Assembly (NCBI GenBank): GCA_900545785.1
Contig: URAA01000003.1
Location: 1-34,777 of the forward strand
DNA: 34,777 nt
Direction of reading: 5' to 3'
DNA from: an uncultured Dialister sp.
GTDB lineage: Bacteria; Bacillota; Negativicutes; Veillonellales; Dialisteraceae
Below the pieces are notes generated by a model. That model ran no database searches, had not been told where the DNA came from, and was given only the letters and a program-made list of their open reading frames with translations. Numbering within the stretch: the stretch's first letter is position 1; each line of letters opens with the position of its first letter. Made by a program: the position numbers and the translations under genes. Shown one piece after another: positions 1-7,879 of the stretch.

Positions 1-1
1 A

Positions 2-331
2 AGGGTGCTTGAACAGGCGCCGGTCATCGTTTTCGTGATGAACAGAAAAGGAAAAGACTACAGAAAGCCCCGCACCATGGCAGAACATGTGGTGGAAATA
101 GCCGACATAGAATCGGTGAGCGCCGCCATCCAGAATATGTGCCTCGAAGCAACGGCAAGAGGGATCGGAAGCCTTTGGACCTGCAATATTTTCTTTGCTT
201 ATGAAGAACTGAAAGAATGGCTCGCAAGTGAAGGAGAAATGGCAGCCGCCGTAGCCCTGGGATACACCGACAGAGACATACGCCCCCTTCCGAGAAAGCC
301 CGTAGAAGAAATCACGGAATACAGAAGATAA
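2..331 (+). CDS. Nitroreductase family protein, C-terminal part (5' end outside window)
   Basis: The frame is open to the left edge, so this is the last ~109 residues of a longer protein; the GTG at 5 is not a convincing start. The segment EATARGIGSLWTCNIFFAYE, followed by AAAVALGYTDRDIRPLPRK, is typical of the C-terminal half of FMN-dependent nitroreductases (reduction of nitro compounds or quinones using NAD(P)H in the cytoplasm). Family members are usually 170-220 aa, so roughly half is missing. The stop is followed by a short hairpin terminator, so it ends its transcription unit. The substrate cannot be told from this part. Confidence 0.8.
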   Translation, partial: RVLEQAPVIVFVMNRKGKDYRKPRTMAEHVVEIADIESVSAAIQNMCLEATARGIGSLWTCNIFFAYEELKEWLASEGEMAAAVALGYTDRDIRPLPRKPVEEITEYRR

Positions 332-384
332 AAAGCCGAAAGCGGTTCGGACTATAATAAGTAAAATAATATAATCGCAGAGAG

Positions 385-409
385 ATGATCCCGAGAGGGG
401 TCATTTTTT
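385..409 (+). terminator. Intrinsic terminator after the nitroreductase gene
   Basis: ATGATCCC and GGGGTCAT pair over 8 bp (one G:U) around a GAGA loop, followed by a T-tract. It lies ~55 bases after the stop codon. Confidence 0.75.
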
Positions 410-504
410 ATTGCCCTTCATCAAATAAAAAAAGGGGAAATTTTTAAGAAAAAAGAAACGCCCTTATGGAATATCTTTCGGAAGGAACAGGAAAGGAAGG
501 GATC

Positions 505-558
505 AAAAAGGAGCTGTAACTGAAATATGAGTTAAAAACACAATTTCATTACAGCCCC
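505..558 (-). terminator. Long hairpin, probable terminator of the minus-strand binding-protein transcript
   Basis: GGAGCTGTAACTGAAAT (510-526) pairs with ATTTCATTACAGCCCC (543-558) over about 15 bp with one mismatch and one bulge. Read on the minus strand the hairpin is followed by TTTTT, the layout of an intrinsic terminator. The only minus-strand gene upstream ends at 1041, so the implied 3' UTR is about 480 nt. The arms are longer than in other terminators of the window, so it could instead be a remnant mobile repeat. Confidence 0.55.
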
Positions 559-683
559 TTGCTTTATTTTATGCCTGCACTTTATAAATCGGCGGAGAAC
601 AGGAACGTATAAAAAAAGCCTTGATTTTTCGTTCACCGCTTCCTTTGAAAGGGAGATATTACTTTTCAAAAATCATCGGCGCG

Positions 684-870
684 GATCGGAAAAAACACAT
701 CTGCCGGATCGGAAAAAACGTATTTGCCGGAGGAAAAAGTTTCTGTCAGAACAGAAAAAACATACCTGACAGATCGGGAAAAACATATCTTGCAGACTAA
801 GAAAAATGCATCTGAGAGAACGGGAAAAATGCATCTGTCGGAGGAAAAATATCCGATAAATCGGGAAAAC
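684..870. repeat. Degenerate ~23-bp tandem repeat, about nine units
   Basis: Units begin GATCGGAAAAAACACATCTGCCG, GATCGGAAAAAACGTATTTGCCG and continue with diverged copies (core ATCGGGAAAAACATATCTGCAG); most are exactly 23 bp, some 19-22. The period is not a multiple of three, and no start or ribosome site fits, so it is read as non-coding. With 332-683 and 871-1040 it fills a 709-bp gap that holds no recognisable gene. Confidence 0.75.
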
Positions 871-1040
871 TCTTCCTATGATTTCACTCTCGGGAAATGA
901 GGAAAAAGGAAATATCATTTTGGAATATTCATCGGGAGGCTGTAATAGGAGGTACATAACAGATAGAAGGGATGGAAAAGCAGAGAAAAAAAGAAAAAGC
1001 CGGGACTGTTTTCCACGGCGTTTTGCAACATATGAAATTT

Positions 1041-2042
1041 CTATAAATCATCGGCGCGGATTTGTTTTTCTCCGGAAAGATCGAAAATTTCTCCGTATAC
1101 GGGGCCGTAGGCCGCATTGGCAAGGGCTTTGATCGCCCACCCGCAGTTTTGGTTGCCGCAGTAGATGTAGCGGCTTGCGACGGAGACCACATGAGTCCTT
1201 CCTTTCATGGACTGCACCACCGGATCGGCTAAAAATTCTCTTTTATAACGGTTTGTATTTCTCAGGTCCTGCGGACGGTCGGCGGCGACGAGGAAAAAGT
1301 CCGGATCCGATTTCAGCACCATTTCTTTGGACAGATAGTCTCCGTTTTTGAGGCCTGCTTTTTCGATGGCGTTGTTCACTTTTGCCCTTGTCAGGTTGGC
1401 GTGAAACATGGAGCCCGGGCCGCCGTAGCTTTGCATCTGGGAGACGAGAAGGCCCGTCGGGTAGGGAGGCTGTATAAAAGACAGCTTTTCGTTGATTTCC
1501 GCAAGGTCGGCTTTCATTTTTCCGATGAGCTTTTCTCCTTTTTCTTTTTCTCCCACGGAAGAGGAAATGAGGCGGATTGCGTTTTCGATTTCTTCATGAT
1601 TGTTCGGGCTTTTGCAGACCACTACGGGATAGCCGAGGCTTCTTGTCATTTCAAGGGTGTTGCTGTCTGCCGTGTCGGCAAGGATGAGGAGATCCGGTTT
1701 CAGGCGGACCAGCATGCTCATGGAAATATGGCCCCCGGGAAGGACGGTGTATTTGATATCTTTCACTTCATCGGAAACGAAAGAACCCATGGGATCTTTG
1801 GAAAGAACGTTCACCGCTGCGAGATGATCGGAAGGGACGAGGCCCAAAAGAATGGTATCGAAAGCGATCTGGGCGGCAATGATCCGTTTCGGTTTATGCG
1901 GTATATAGACTTCCGTTCCCTGATAGTCCGTGACGGTATATCCTTCCGCCGTCTTTTCGGCGGTCGTCTTGGGAATGGCACAGCCGGTGATAAAGAAAAT
2001 GGAGCATAAGAGGGAGAGACAGATTTTAAGAAGGAAGGACAT
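1041..2042 (-). CDS. ABC transporter substrate-binding lipoprotein, iron-complex/cobalamin (FecB/BtuF) type
   Basis: This 333-aa protein starts with a lipoprotein signal peptide (MSFLLKICLSLLCSIFFITGC, lipobox ITGC, Cys21), so it should be anchored outside the cytoplasmic membrane. The body has the two-lobed periplasmic-binding-protein III pattern: PHKPKRIIA near residue 50, LKPDLLIL near 115 and KSDPDFFLV near 245. It captures a metal complex (heme, siderophore or corrinoid) and hands it to the permease encoded divergently at 2209. Near the C-terminus it has YCGNQNCG, a two-Cys motif. The start is supported by AGGTGA just upstream. The ligand is not determined by the sequence. Confidence 0.85.
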   Translation of the reverse strand: MSFLLKICLSLLCSIFFITGCAIPKTTAEKTAEGYTVTDYQGTEVYIPHKPKRIIAAQIAFDTILLGLVPSDHLAAVNVLSKDPMGSFVSDEVKDIKYTVLPGGHISMSMLVRLKPDLLILADTADSNTLEMTRSLGYPVVVCKSPNNHEEIENAIRLISSSVGEKEKGEKLIGKMKADLAEINEKLSFIQPPYPTGLLVSQMQSYGGPGSMFHANLTRAKVNNAIEKAGLKNGDYLSKEMVLKSDPDFFLVAADRPQDLRNTNRYKREFLADPVVQSMKGRTHVVSVASRYIYCGNQNCGWAIKALANAAYGPVYGEIFDLSGEKQIRADDL

Positions 2043-2119
2043 GAGATCACCTGAGTGTTTTAATTTATATCTAAGTTTATAAAAAGAAATCTTTATTTTA
2101 ATTTTATATTCCTATAGTG

Positions 2120-2180
2120 TATAATAATTGAAACACCAATCTGATTTCAAGTATCAGGGAATGAAATATTTGAAATTTCA
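2120..2180 (+). promoter_or_regulatory. Candidate promoter and palindromic sites between the divergent importer genes
   Basis: A -10 like TATAAT lies at 2120-2125; no good -35 is visible in the AT-rich stretch before it. Two inverted repeats follow: CTGAT-N7-ATCAG (2141-2157) and TGAAAT-N7-ATTTCA (2162-2180). They could bind a metal-responsive repressor such as Fur, but neither matches the classical Fur box closely. Confidence 0.35.
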
Positions 2181-2208
2181 GTGAAAATGACAGATGAGGA
2201 GACTCATA

Positions 2209-3252
2209 ATGATTCAATCCGACAAGGGAAAAGTTTTATTTCTTCTGGTTCTGGCAGTCCTTCTTTTTCTCGTGGCGGTCTTTGCTCTTCATAAGGGAGC
2301 GATTGCCGTGCCGATGACGACGGTTTTTCATGAAATGGCAAGAGGCCTCGGCCTGCCGTTTTCGGTGGGAACGGTGCCGACACAGGAACAGACGGCGGTT
2401 TTCTGGTATATCCGCATGCCCCGTATCGCCGTTGCCGTTCTGGCAGGTGCCGCCCTTGCCGCATCGGGAGCGGTCATGCAGGGGGTATTTTCCAATCCTC
2501 TGGCCGATCCGGGGATCATCGGCGTTTCGTCGGGCGCATCTTTCGGTGCGGTCATCTGTATTTATCTTGGCCTTACGTCGGTGTCCATGTACTATATGCC
2601 CGCCTTTGCTTTACTCGGGGCGGTTTTTTCCGTCCTTGCCGCCATTTTCCTCACCCTCCGGAACGGGCGGATGCCGCCGATGAGCCTTCTTCTCGCAGGG
2701 GTGGCGGTGAGCATTTTCCTCGGCGCCATGACAAACGGTCTTCTTACTTTTATGAATGAATACAGGCTGAAAGAATTTCTTTTCTGGATGGTCGGCGGTC
2801 TCGACTACAGAAGGTGGGAACATGTGACGCTTGCTTTTGCGCCGATTCTGTCGGGCCTGTTTGCCTTGATCGTCCTTGCCCGTCATCTGAATGTCCTCTC
2901 TCTCGGGGAAGCGGAAGCAAAATCACTGGGTATGAATATTCTTCTCTACCGCTCTCTTTTTCTTTTCATTGCATCCCTCATCACTGCCGTGTCGGTCTGC
3001 GTGAGCGGCATGATCGGTTTCGTCGGCCTCGTGGTGCCGCACATCATCCGCATCCTCATCGGCCCCGATCACAGGATGCTCATCCCCGGGGCGGCGCTGT
3101 CGGGCTCTCTTTTCCTCCTTCTCTGCGATACGCTGGGACGGATCATCGCGGCGCCTTTGGAAATACGGGTAGGCATCATGACCGCCGTCATCGGCGCGCC
3201 CTATTTCCTCTACCTGATCCGGAGAATGAGAAAACACGGAGGCATGATATGA
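2209..3252 (+). CDS. ABC transporter permease, FecCD/BtuC family
   Basis: A 347-aa polytopic membrane protein of the usual FecCD length with about ten hydrophobic segments. Characteristic motifs are RMPRIAVAVLAGAALAASG (first third), NPLADPGIIGVSSGASFG, and GFVGLVVPHIIRILIGPDHR near the C-terminus, the region that contacts the ATPase. It forms the channel for the ligand delivered by the binding lipoprotein. The start at 2209 is preferred over an ATG at 2194 because GAGGAG (2196-2201) sits 7 bases before it and overlaps the earlier ATG. The ATPase gene overlaps its stop by 4 bases. Confidence 0.92.
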   Translation: MIQSDKGKVLFLLVLAVLLFLVAVFALHKGAIAVPMTTVFHEMARGLGLPFSVGTVPTQEQTAVFWYIRMPRIAVAVLAGAALAASGAVMQGVFSNPLADPGIIGVSSGASFGAVICIYLGLTSVSMYYMPAFALLGAVFSVLAAIFLTLRNGRMPPMSLLLAGVAVSIFLGAMTNGLLTFMNEYRLKEFLFWMVGGLDYRRWEHVTLAFAPILSGLFALIVLARHLNVLSLGEAEAKSLGMNILLYRSLFLFIASLITAVSVCVSGMIGFVGLVVPHIIRILIGPDHRMLIPGAALSGSLFLLLCDTLGRIIAAPLEIRVGIMTAVIGAPYFLYLIRRMRKHGGMI

Positions 3253-4364
3253 TGAAACCGTTCGTACTGGAAGCGGATCGCATCTCCGTCTCCATCGGCA
3301 AAAAAGACATACTGAAAGACTGCTCCCTTCAGGCAGGAAAAGGAGAATTCATCGGGATCATCGGGCCTAACGGTGCAGGGAAAAGTACCTTCCTGAAAGC
3401 TCTTCGGGGAATGATCCCCCGCCGCTCGGGAGACGTCTTCATCGAAGGCAAAAATGAAAAAGAGATGAAAGAAAAGGAAATTGCAAGAAAAATTGCTTTC
3501 ATGCAGCAGGAATTCCGCACCAATTTCAGCTACAAAGTAAGAGAAATCGTTCTTTCCTCCCGCTATCCCTATCTGGAATGGTGGCAGAGGGAAGATAGTA
3601 AAGATAAAGAAATAGCGGAAAAATGGATGATTTATACAGGCGTTCTTCCTCTGGCGGAGTCGGCGATACAGGCGCTTTCCGGCGGAGAAAGGCAGCGGGT
3701 CATTCTTGCAAAAGTTCTTGCTCAGGAGACGGATATCCTTTTCCTTGATGAACCGACGGCATCCCTTGATCTGCAGTATCAGGAAGAAAGTTTCCGCCTC
3801 TGCCGAGATTTGGCAAAAAGAGGAAAAACGATCATCATGATCTGCCATGATCTGATGATGTCCGCCCGATGGTGCAGCCGCCTCGTCCTTCTTTCCGAAT
3901 CGTCCTTCATCGCCGACGGCGCCCCTCATGAAGTGCTGACGGAAGACAATCTGAAAAGAGCCTTCAAACTGGATTCCCTCATTTACAAAGATCCCATTTT
4001 TGACCGCCTCTCCCTTTACACCTATAAAGGCTGTGACAAAAAAACAAAAAAAGTCCTCCTTCTCGGGGACGGGGCGGAAGCGGTGGCGCTTATGCGGAAA
4101 CTTTTCCTCCGAGGCTACGACGTTTCCTGCGGCCGTCTTCGGGAGAATACCCTTGCCAAAACGGCGGCATCCTGCTTCCACATACCCGCCCTCGCTGAAA
4201 ATGATCCGCCTCTTTCGGAAACATTCACCGCAAATTTCCCGATCATTTTGAAATACGGCGCAGGTATCGACGAAGTGCCGGAAGGAACGAGGGCGGACGT
4301 GTACGGCGAAGGCAATATGCCTTATGAAGAAATATCGGATAAAATAGAAAAAGAAATATTATAA
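3249..4364 (+). CDS. ABC transporter ATPase, FecE/BtuD family, with C-terminal extra domain
   Basis: 371 aa. Residues ~1-260 are an ABC ATPase: Walker A GPNGAGKST, signature LSGGERQRV, Walker B ILFLDEPTA and a switch His in ICHD. It powers the permease encoded immediately before, whose stop it overlaps (ATGATATGATG; GGAGG at 3238-3242 serves the ATG at 3249). Residues ~263-371 are an extension beginning KKVLLLGDGAEAVALMRKLF, with a nucleotide-fold look. Similar tails, often with a GVL..D pattern, recur on FecE-like ATPases of clostridia and archaea, but their function is not known to me. Confidence 0.9.
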   Translation: MMKPFVLEADRISVSIGKKDILKDCSLQAGKGEFIGIIGPNGAGKSTFLKALRGMIPRRSGDVFIEGKNEKEMKEKEIARKIAFMQQEFRTNFSYKVREIVLSSRYPYLEWWQREDSKDKEIAEKWMIYTGVLPLAESAIQALSGGERQRVILAKVLAQETDILFLDEPTASLDLQYQEESFRLCRDLAKRGKTIIMICHDLMMSARWCSRLVLLSESSFIADGAPHEVLTEDNLKRAFKLDSLIYKDPIFDRLSLYTYKGCDKKTKKVLLLGDGAEAVALMRKLFLRGYDVSCGRLRENTLAKTAASCFHIPALAENDPPLSETFTANFPIILKYGAGIDEVPEGTRADVYGEGNMPYEEISDKIEKEIL

Positions 4365-4409
4365 TCTTAGAAAAATGGTGAAAAATCATAAAATTATAAA
4401 TCTTCCCCC

Positions 4410-4433
4410 ATCCTCCGCTTCGGGGGATTTTTT
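4410..4433 (+). terminator. Intrinsic terminator of the importer operon
   Basis: ATCCTCCG-CTT-CGGGGGAT forms an 8-bp stem followed by TTTTTT; it is 45 bases after the ATPase stop. Confidence 0.85.
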
Positions 4434-4545
4434 ATTGTCGTATTGACAAAAAACGGCCTCGGGAAGTCAGATTTTCTCTTGGGAAATGCGGTTCTGAAAA
4501 AAATTTTGTAAGGGAGGAGAAACGGGGGAGATCGTTTTTTTGAAA

Positions 4546-4611
4546 ATGACTGTAAGATGACAATCTTTACTTTTCTATGACAGGAAAGAGCGTTTGTATA
4601 CCCTTTGTCAT
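4546..4611. promoter_or_regulatory. Candidate PhoB-type boxes (TGTCAT direct repeats) upstream of the phosphatase gene
   Basis: On the minus strand CAGTCAT (4546-4552) and TTGTCAT (4557-4563) are 11 bp apart, with CTGTCAT at 4577-4583. On the plus strand TTTGTATACCCTTTGTCAT (4593-4611) is another 11-bp direct repeat, and TTGTCAT recurs at 4845-4851 near a TATACT -10 (4860-4865). PhoB boxes in proteobacteria are CTGTCAT repeats with 11-bp spacing. The match is suggestive; the distance to the gene (~300 bp) is a weakness. Confidence 0.35.
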
Positions 4612-4680
4612 GAAAAATAAAGCTCCTCTTTCTTTTGACGGGGAAAGAGAAGAAAAAGCAGATTTTGGCGATATTTTTGT

Positions 4681-4725
4681 ATTAAGGCGTCCTTAATCAT
4701 CCTCTTCGGGAGGGTTCTTTTTTTT
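4681..4725 (+). terminator. Orphan inverted repeat and intrinsic terminator inside the 535-bp intergenic region
   Basis: ATTAAGG-CGT-CCTTAAT (4681-4697) is immediately followed by a hairpin with arms ATCCTC (4699-4704) and GAGGGT (4710-4715), then TTCTTTTTTTT. No ORF lies between this and the previous terminator at 4410-4433. It may end a short RNA that starts within 4440-4680, or a leader transcript before the phosphatase gene. Confidence 0.6.
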
Positions 4726-4899
4726 GCTTCTATACTTTGAAATACCGCTCCCTCTCGGTGAAAATGAAGGTTTTCCGACTTCTATGAGAAAAAGAGATTT
4801 CTAATCCATATTTTTCTTGGAATATACAAGATATTATCTGAAAGTTGTCATTCCCTCTGTATACTGAAAATCAGCAAAATATTTTTTCAGGAGGATACT

Positions 4900-6693
4900 A
4901 TGAAAAAAAGTTGGATGAAAGCTCTCATTTTCAGTTTGGCAGCCGGTTCCGCACTGATCGGAAACGTCTATGGCGCTTCTGCAGCGGATATCCGCATTTT
5001 ACCGGTAGACACCGCTAAGTTCTGGGCGGGAGCTCGTTTTGATTTCGATGTGGAGGTTTCCAATGCGGCGAAGCTTGATGCCGTGGATATTCAGATTAAC
5101 GGACAGCCCGCAAGCAAAGTTCTGGGCAAGAGTCTGGTTAAAAAAGATCTTGGAAATGGAGTTACGTCTTTTCGGGCAGATGATGTAACCTTCAAAAACC
5201 CGGGCGATCTGGTGGTTACGGTCAACGTAAAAGAAGGTGCAAAAGTATCTTCCTCTACTGCCAAATATAAGGTAGTCAATGAAAAAGCTCTCAAGAGAGC
5301 AAAGAACGTCATTCTTTTCGTCGGCGACGGCATGTCCCTGCCGGCTCGTGAAATAGCACGTATCATTTCCAAAGGCCAGACGAACGGCAAGTATAACGAT
5401 ATCCTTGCTATGGAAAAATTGGAACACAACGCAGTCATCACCACCAGCGGATATGATTCTCTCGTGACGGACTCGGCAAACTCCGCTTCCGCTTATGCGA
5501 CGGGCCATAAATCCGTAGTCAACGCTATGGGCGTATATGAAAACTCCACGAAAGATCCTTTCGATGATCCGAAGGTAGAAAACCTTTCTGAAATTCTGAA
5601 AAGAACAAAAGGCATGTCCATCGGCCTTGTGACCACCGCAGAATCCACCGATGCGACTCCTGCAGCTATGGTCGGCCACACCAGAAGAAGAGCGAACCAA
5701 GATTTCCTCGCTAAAGACTATCTGGAAGATTACCACCGTCCCGATGTCATCCTCGGCGGCGGCTCGGCTCGTTACATTCCTCAGTCCGCAGCAGGATCGA
5801 AGCGTAAGGACAATGTGAATGTCATCGAAGAATTCAAGAAAAAAGGATATACTTTCGTTTCCAACGCGGAAGAATTGAAAAAAGCTCCGTCGAACAAACC
5901 GATTCTCGGCCTTTTCCATACTTCCACCATGAACGTATACATTGACAGAGAAATGCAGAAAGATCCGAAAGTTCTGAAAGCTTTCACGGATCAGCCGAAC
6001 CTCGTCGATATGACAAAGAAATCTCTTGATATTCTTTCCCGCAATGAAAACGGCTTCTTTGCCATGATCGAAGGTGCTTCCATCGATAAGCAGCTCCACG
6101 TCATGGACTGGCAGCGTGCGGCTTACGATACCATCGAATTTGACAAAGCCATCGAATATGCAGTGAACTGGAGCAAGAAGAGAGGGGACGACACACTCAT
6201 CATCGTCGTTGCCGACCACTCCCACGGCGTTTCCATCAGCGGCACTTATCATGAAAGAGACGGAAAGAAAGGAACCGAAGCAGTCAGAGTTTATGCCGAT
6301 TCGACCTTCCCCACATTCCGTGACAGAAACGGCGACGGTTTCCCGGACAATCCCGATCCGGACGTTACACTTGCCATTCAGTATGCAAACCATCCGGAAT
6401 ACTATGAAAACTATCGTTTCATGAAGACTCCGACTCCGCCCGCTCTTGCAGTGAATGAAGGAGACGTGAAGAGCTCCAAGGCAAACCCTGCCCGTATTCC
6501 GCAAGGACAGCAAGGCCAGCTCATGCCTGCGAATACACCGAAATCGGATCCGCAGGAAGTCCATTCCGCAGATGATGTGCTCCTCAATGCAGGCGGCCCC
6601 GGCTCCGAATATTTCCGCGGCGTCATGGATAATACGGAAGTATTCTTCGGTATCCTTCGTGCCCTCGGCATCGATGCGAATAAAAATAAATAA
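4900..6693 (+). CDS. phoA: Secreted alkaline phosphatase, PhoA family
   Basis: 597 aa with a Sec signal peptide ending near ASA-AD (residue ~29). A ~100-residue beta-rich domain precedes the catalytic domain. Metal and active-site residues in order are Asp143 (FVGDGMS), the nucleophile Ser192 in VTDSANS, the EST motif at 248-250, Glu391, Asp396 and His400 (EGASIDKQLH), Asp439-His440 and His442 (ADHSHG), and His555 (VHSADD). It hydrolyses phosphate monoesters outside the cytoplasmic membrane using two zinc ions and a magnesium ion. DRNGDGFPDNPDPD (475-488) resembles a calcium-binding loop inserted before the last His. GGAGGAT precedes the ATG. The stop overlaps the next gene by one base. Confidence 0.93.
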   Translation: MKKSWMKALIFSLAAGSALIGNVYGASAADIRILPVDTAKFWAGARFDFDVEVSNAAKLDAVDIQINGQPASKVLGKSLVKKDLGNGVTSFRADDVTFKNPGDLVVTVNVKEGAKVSSSTAKYKVVNEKALKRAKNVILFVGDGMSLPAREIARIISKGQTNGKYNDILAMEKLEHNAVITTSGYDSLVTDSANSASAYATGHKSVVNAMGVYENSTKDPFDDPKVENLSEILKRTKGMSIGLVTTAESTDATPAAMVGHTRRRANQDFLAKDYLEDYHRPDVILGGGSARYIPQSAAGSKRKDNVNVIEEFKKKGYTFVSNAEELKKAPSNKPILGLFHTSTMNVYIDREMQKDPKVLKAFTDQPNLVDMTKKSLDILSRNENGFFAMIEGASIDKQLHVMDWQRAAYDTIEFDKAIEYAVNWSKKRGDDTLIIVVADHSHGVSISGTYHERDGKKGTEAVRVYADSTFPTFRDRNGDGFPDNPDPDVTLAIQYANHPEYYENYRFMKTPTPPALAVNEGDVKSSKANPARIPQGQQGQLMPANTPKSDPQEVHSADDVLLNAGGPGSEYFRGVMDNTEVFFGILRALGIDANKNK

Positions 6694-7142
6694 TGAGATT
6701 TTTGCTTAAAAAATTTCTCACTATACTCTTTTCAGTCTCACTCCTCACCGGGAGCGCTATCCTTCCAGTATCGGCAGAAACGTTATCTTTTGAAGAAATG
6801 TATTCAGGCTGGTCGGAGGGGGCGCTCCTCTTTTCGGAGAAGCTGAAAAATCTGGAAGGCGAGGAAGTGACCGTGGCAGGCTACATGGCGCCGCCGCTTA
6901 CGCCGACGGTGCGCTTCTTTGTCCTGACGGAAGTGCCCATGTCGGTCTGCCCCTTTTGCAGCAGCGATGCGGACTGGCCGGACAATATCATCGTGGTCAA
7001 GGTGAATGAAGATATCACCGCCCTTCCTTATGATGTGCCCATTACGGTGACGGGCATTTTGGAAATGGGAAGTGAAACGGACGAAGAGACGGGCTTTGTC
7101 AGCCAAGTCAGAATCGACAGCCGTTCCATTTCCGTAAACTGA
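6693..7142 (+). CDS. Exported CPFC-motif protein, DUF3299-like
   Basis: 149 aa with a cleavable signal peptide (…ILPVSA-ET). The mature part reads VTVAGYMAPPL, then FFVLTEVPMSVCPFC near residue 90, then IIVVKV and PITVTGIL, a small beta-barrel layout as in DUF3299 and the related TIGR03943 C-terminal domain. In DUF3299 a GFMxPL…FLLVP…C segment is conserved, and such genes sit beside LolD/FtsX-type ABC pairs in zinc-regulated operons; that assignment is from memory of the family. It is coupled to the phosphatase gene (TAATG) and precedes an ABC pair. A metal-related envelope role is inferred. A relative is encoded at 22861-23571. Confidence 0.7.
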   Translation: MRFLLKKFLTILFSVSLLTGSAILPVSAETLSFEEMYSGWSEGALLFSEKLKNLEGEEVTVAGYMAPPLTPTVRFFVLTEVPMSVCPFCSSDADWPDNIIVVKVNEDITALPYDVPITVTGILEMGSETDEETGFVSQVRIDSRSISVN

Positions 7143-7167
7143 GGAAACATTTTCATACACCATCGGC

Positions 7168-7198
7168 GCCCCTCCCGAAACGGAGGGGCTCGTTTTTT
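7168..7198 (+). terminator. Strong intrinsic terminator between the CPFC gene and the ABC pair (possible attenuator)
   Basis: GCCCCTCC-CGAAAC-GGAGGGGC is a perfect 8-bp GC-rich stem followed by TCGTTTTTT. Only 15 bases separate it from the TTG start of the ATPase, leaving no room for a promoter, so downstream expression must come from read-through or a promoter inside the upstream genes. Confidence 0.85.
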
Positions 7199-7213
7199 AC
7201 AAAGGAGTCTTTC

Positions 7214-7879
7214 TTGATAGAAGTGAATCATCTGATCCGGAACTTTTCCGATCCGTCGGGACGGGAATTGCGGGCACTGACGGTGGACAATTTCAGACTG
7301 CAAAAAGGGGAAGGAGCCGCCCTCATCGGCCCGTCGGGGAGCGGAAAAACAACATTTCTCCACTGCCTTTCGGGAATTCTTGCCCCTACGGAAGGGGATA
7401 TCCTCATAGAAGGACGGAATATTTCCGCCATGACGGGAGAGGAAATTTTGAAATGGCGCGCTTCTTTTGTGGGATATATTTTTCAGAAAGCCCTTTTGAT
7501 CCCGTGGCTCACCGTTTTTGAAAATATTGAAATTTCCGCCGATATGGCAGGAAAAAAGAAATCTCGGAGCGACATAGAAGCTGTCCTTGAAAAAGTCGGC
7601 CTCGGCGGTTACGGAAAAAGGATGCCTGCCAAACTTTCCGGAGGAGAACAGCAGCGGGCCGCTTTCGTAAGAGCCGTCATCAGAGAGCCGCAGCTCATCC
7701 TTGCCGACGAACCCACATCGGGCCTTGACTATGAAAACAGCGGAATCCTTATGAATCTTCTCCTTTCCTACCAAAAAGAAAAAGGAGCGATGCTCATTTG
7801 TGCCACCCATGATCCGGCGGTGCAAAATCTTTTTGAAAAGAAATTTTATCTCACGAAAGGAGGACTCCCGTGTACCTGA
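7214..7879 (+). CDS. ABC transporter ATPase, LolD/MacB type
   Basis: 221 aa, the usual LolD size. It has Walker A GPSGSGKTT, signature LSGGEQQRA, Walker B LILADEPTSGLD and the switch His in CATHD. It should energise the FtsX-like permease encoded next; such pairs work in the inner membrane on envelope substrates rather than as classical channels. The start is a TTG, chosen because AAAGGAG (7201-7207) lies 6 bases before it. It lies directly behind the terminator at 7168-7198 and overlaps the permease gene by 10 bases. With the CPFC gene it resembles the zinc-regulated Zrg set of Vibrio; the substrate is inferred only. Confidence 0.88.
   Translation: MIEVNHLIRNFSDPSGRELRALTVDNFRLQKGEGAALIGPSGSGKTTFLHCLSGILAPTEGDILIEGRNISAMTGEEILKWRASFVGYIFQKALLIPWLTVFENIEISADMAGKKKSRSDIEAVLEKVGLGGYGKRMPAKLSGGEQQRAAFVRAVIREPQLILADEPTSGLDYENSGILMNLLLSYQKEKGAMLICATHDPAVQNLFEKKFYLTKGGLPCT

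Noticed and set aside
673..957. Minus-strand ORF through the 23-bp repeats
   Set aside because: The repeat period is not a multiple of three, there is no ribosome site, and the translation is low-complexity Phe/Arg/Cys; treated as non-coding repeat.
4999..6564. 521-codon minus-strand ORF opposite the phosphatase gene
   Set aside because: Antisense shadow; the plus-strand frame has all catalytic motifs and a signal peptide.
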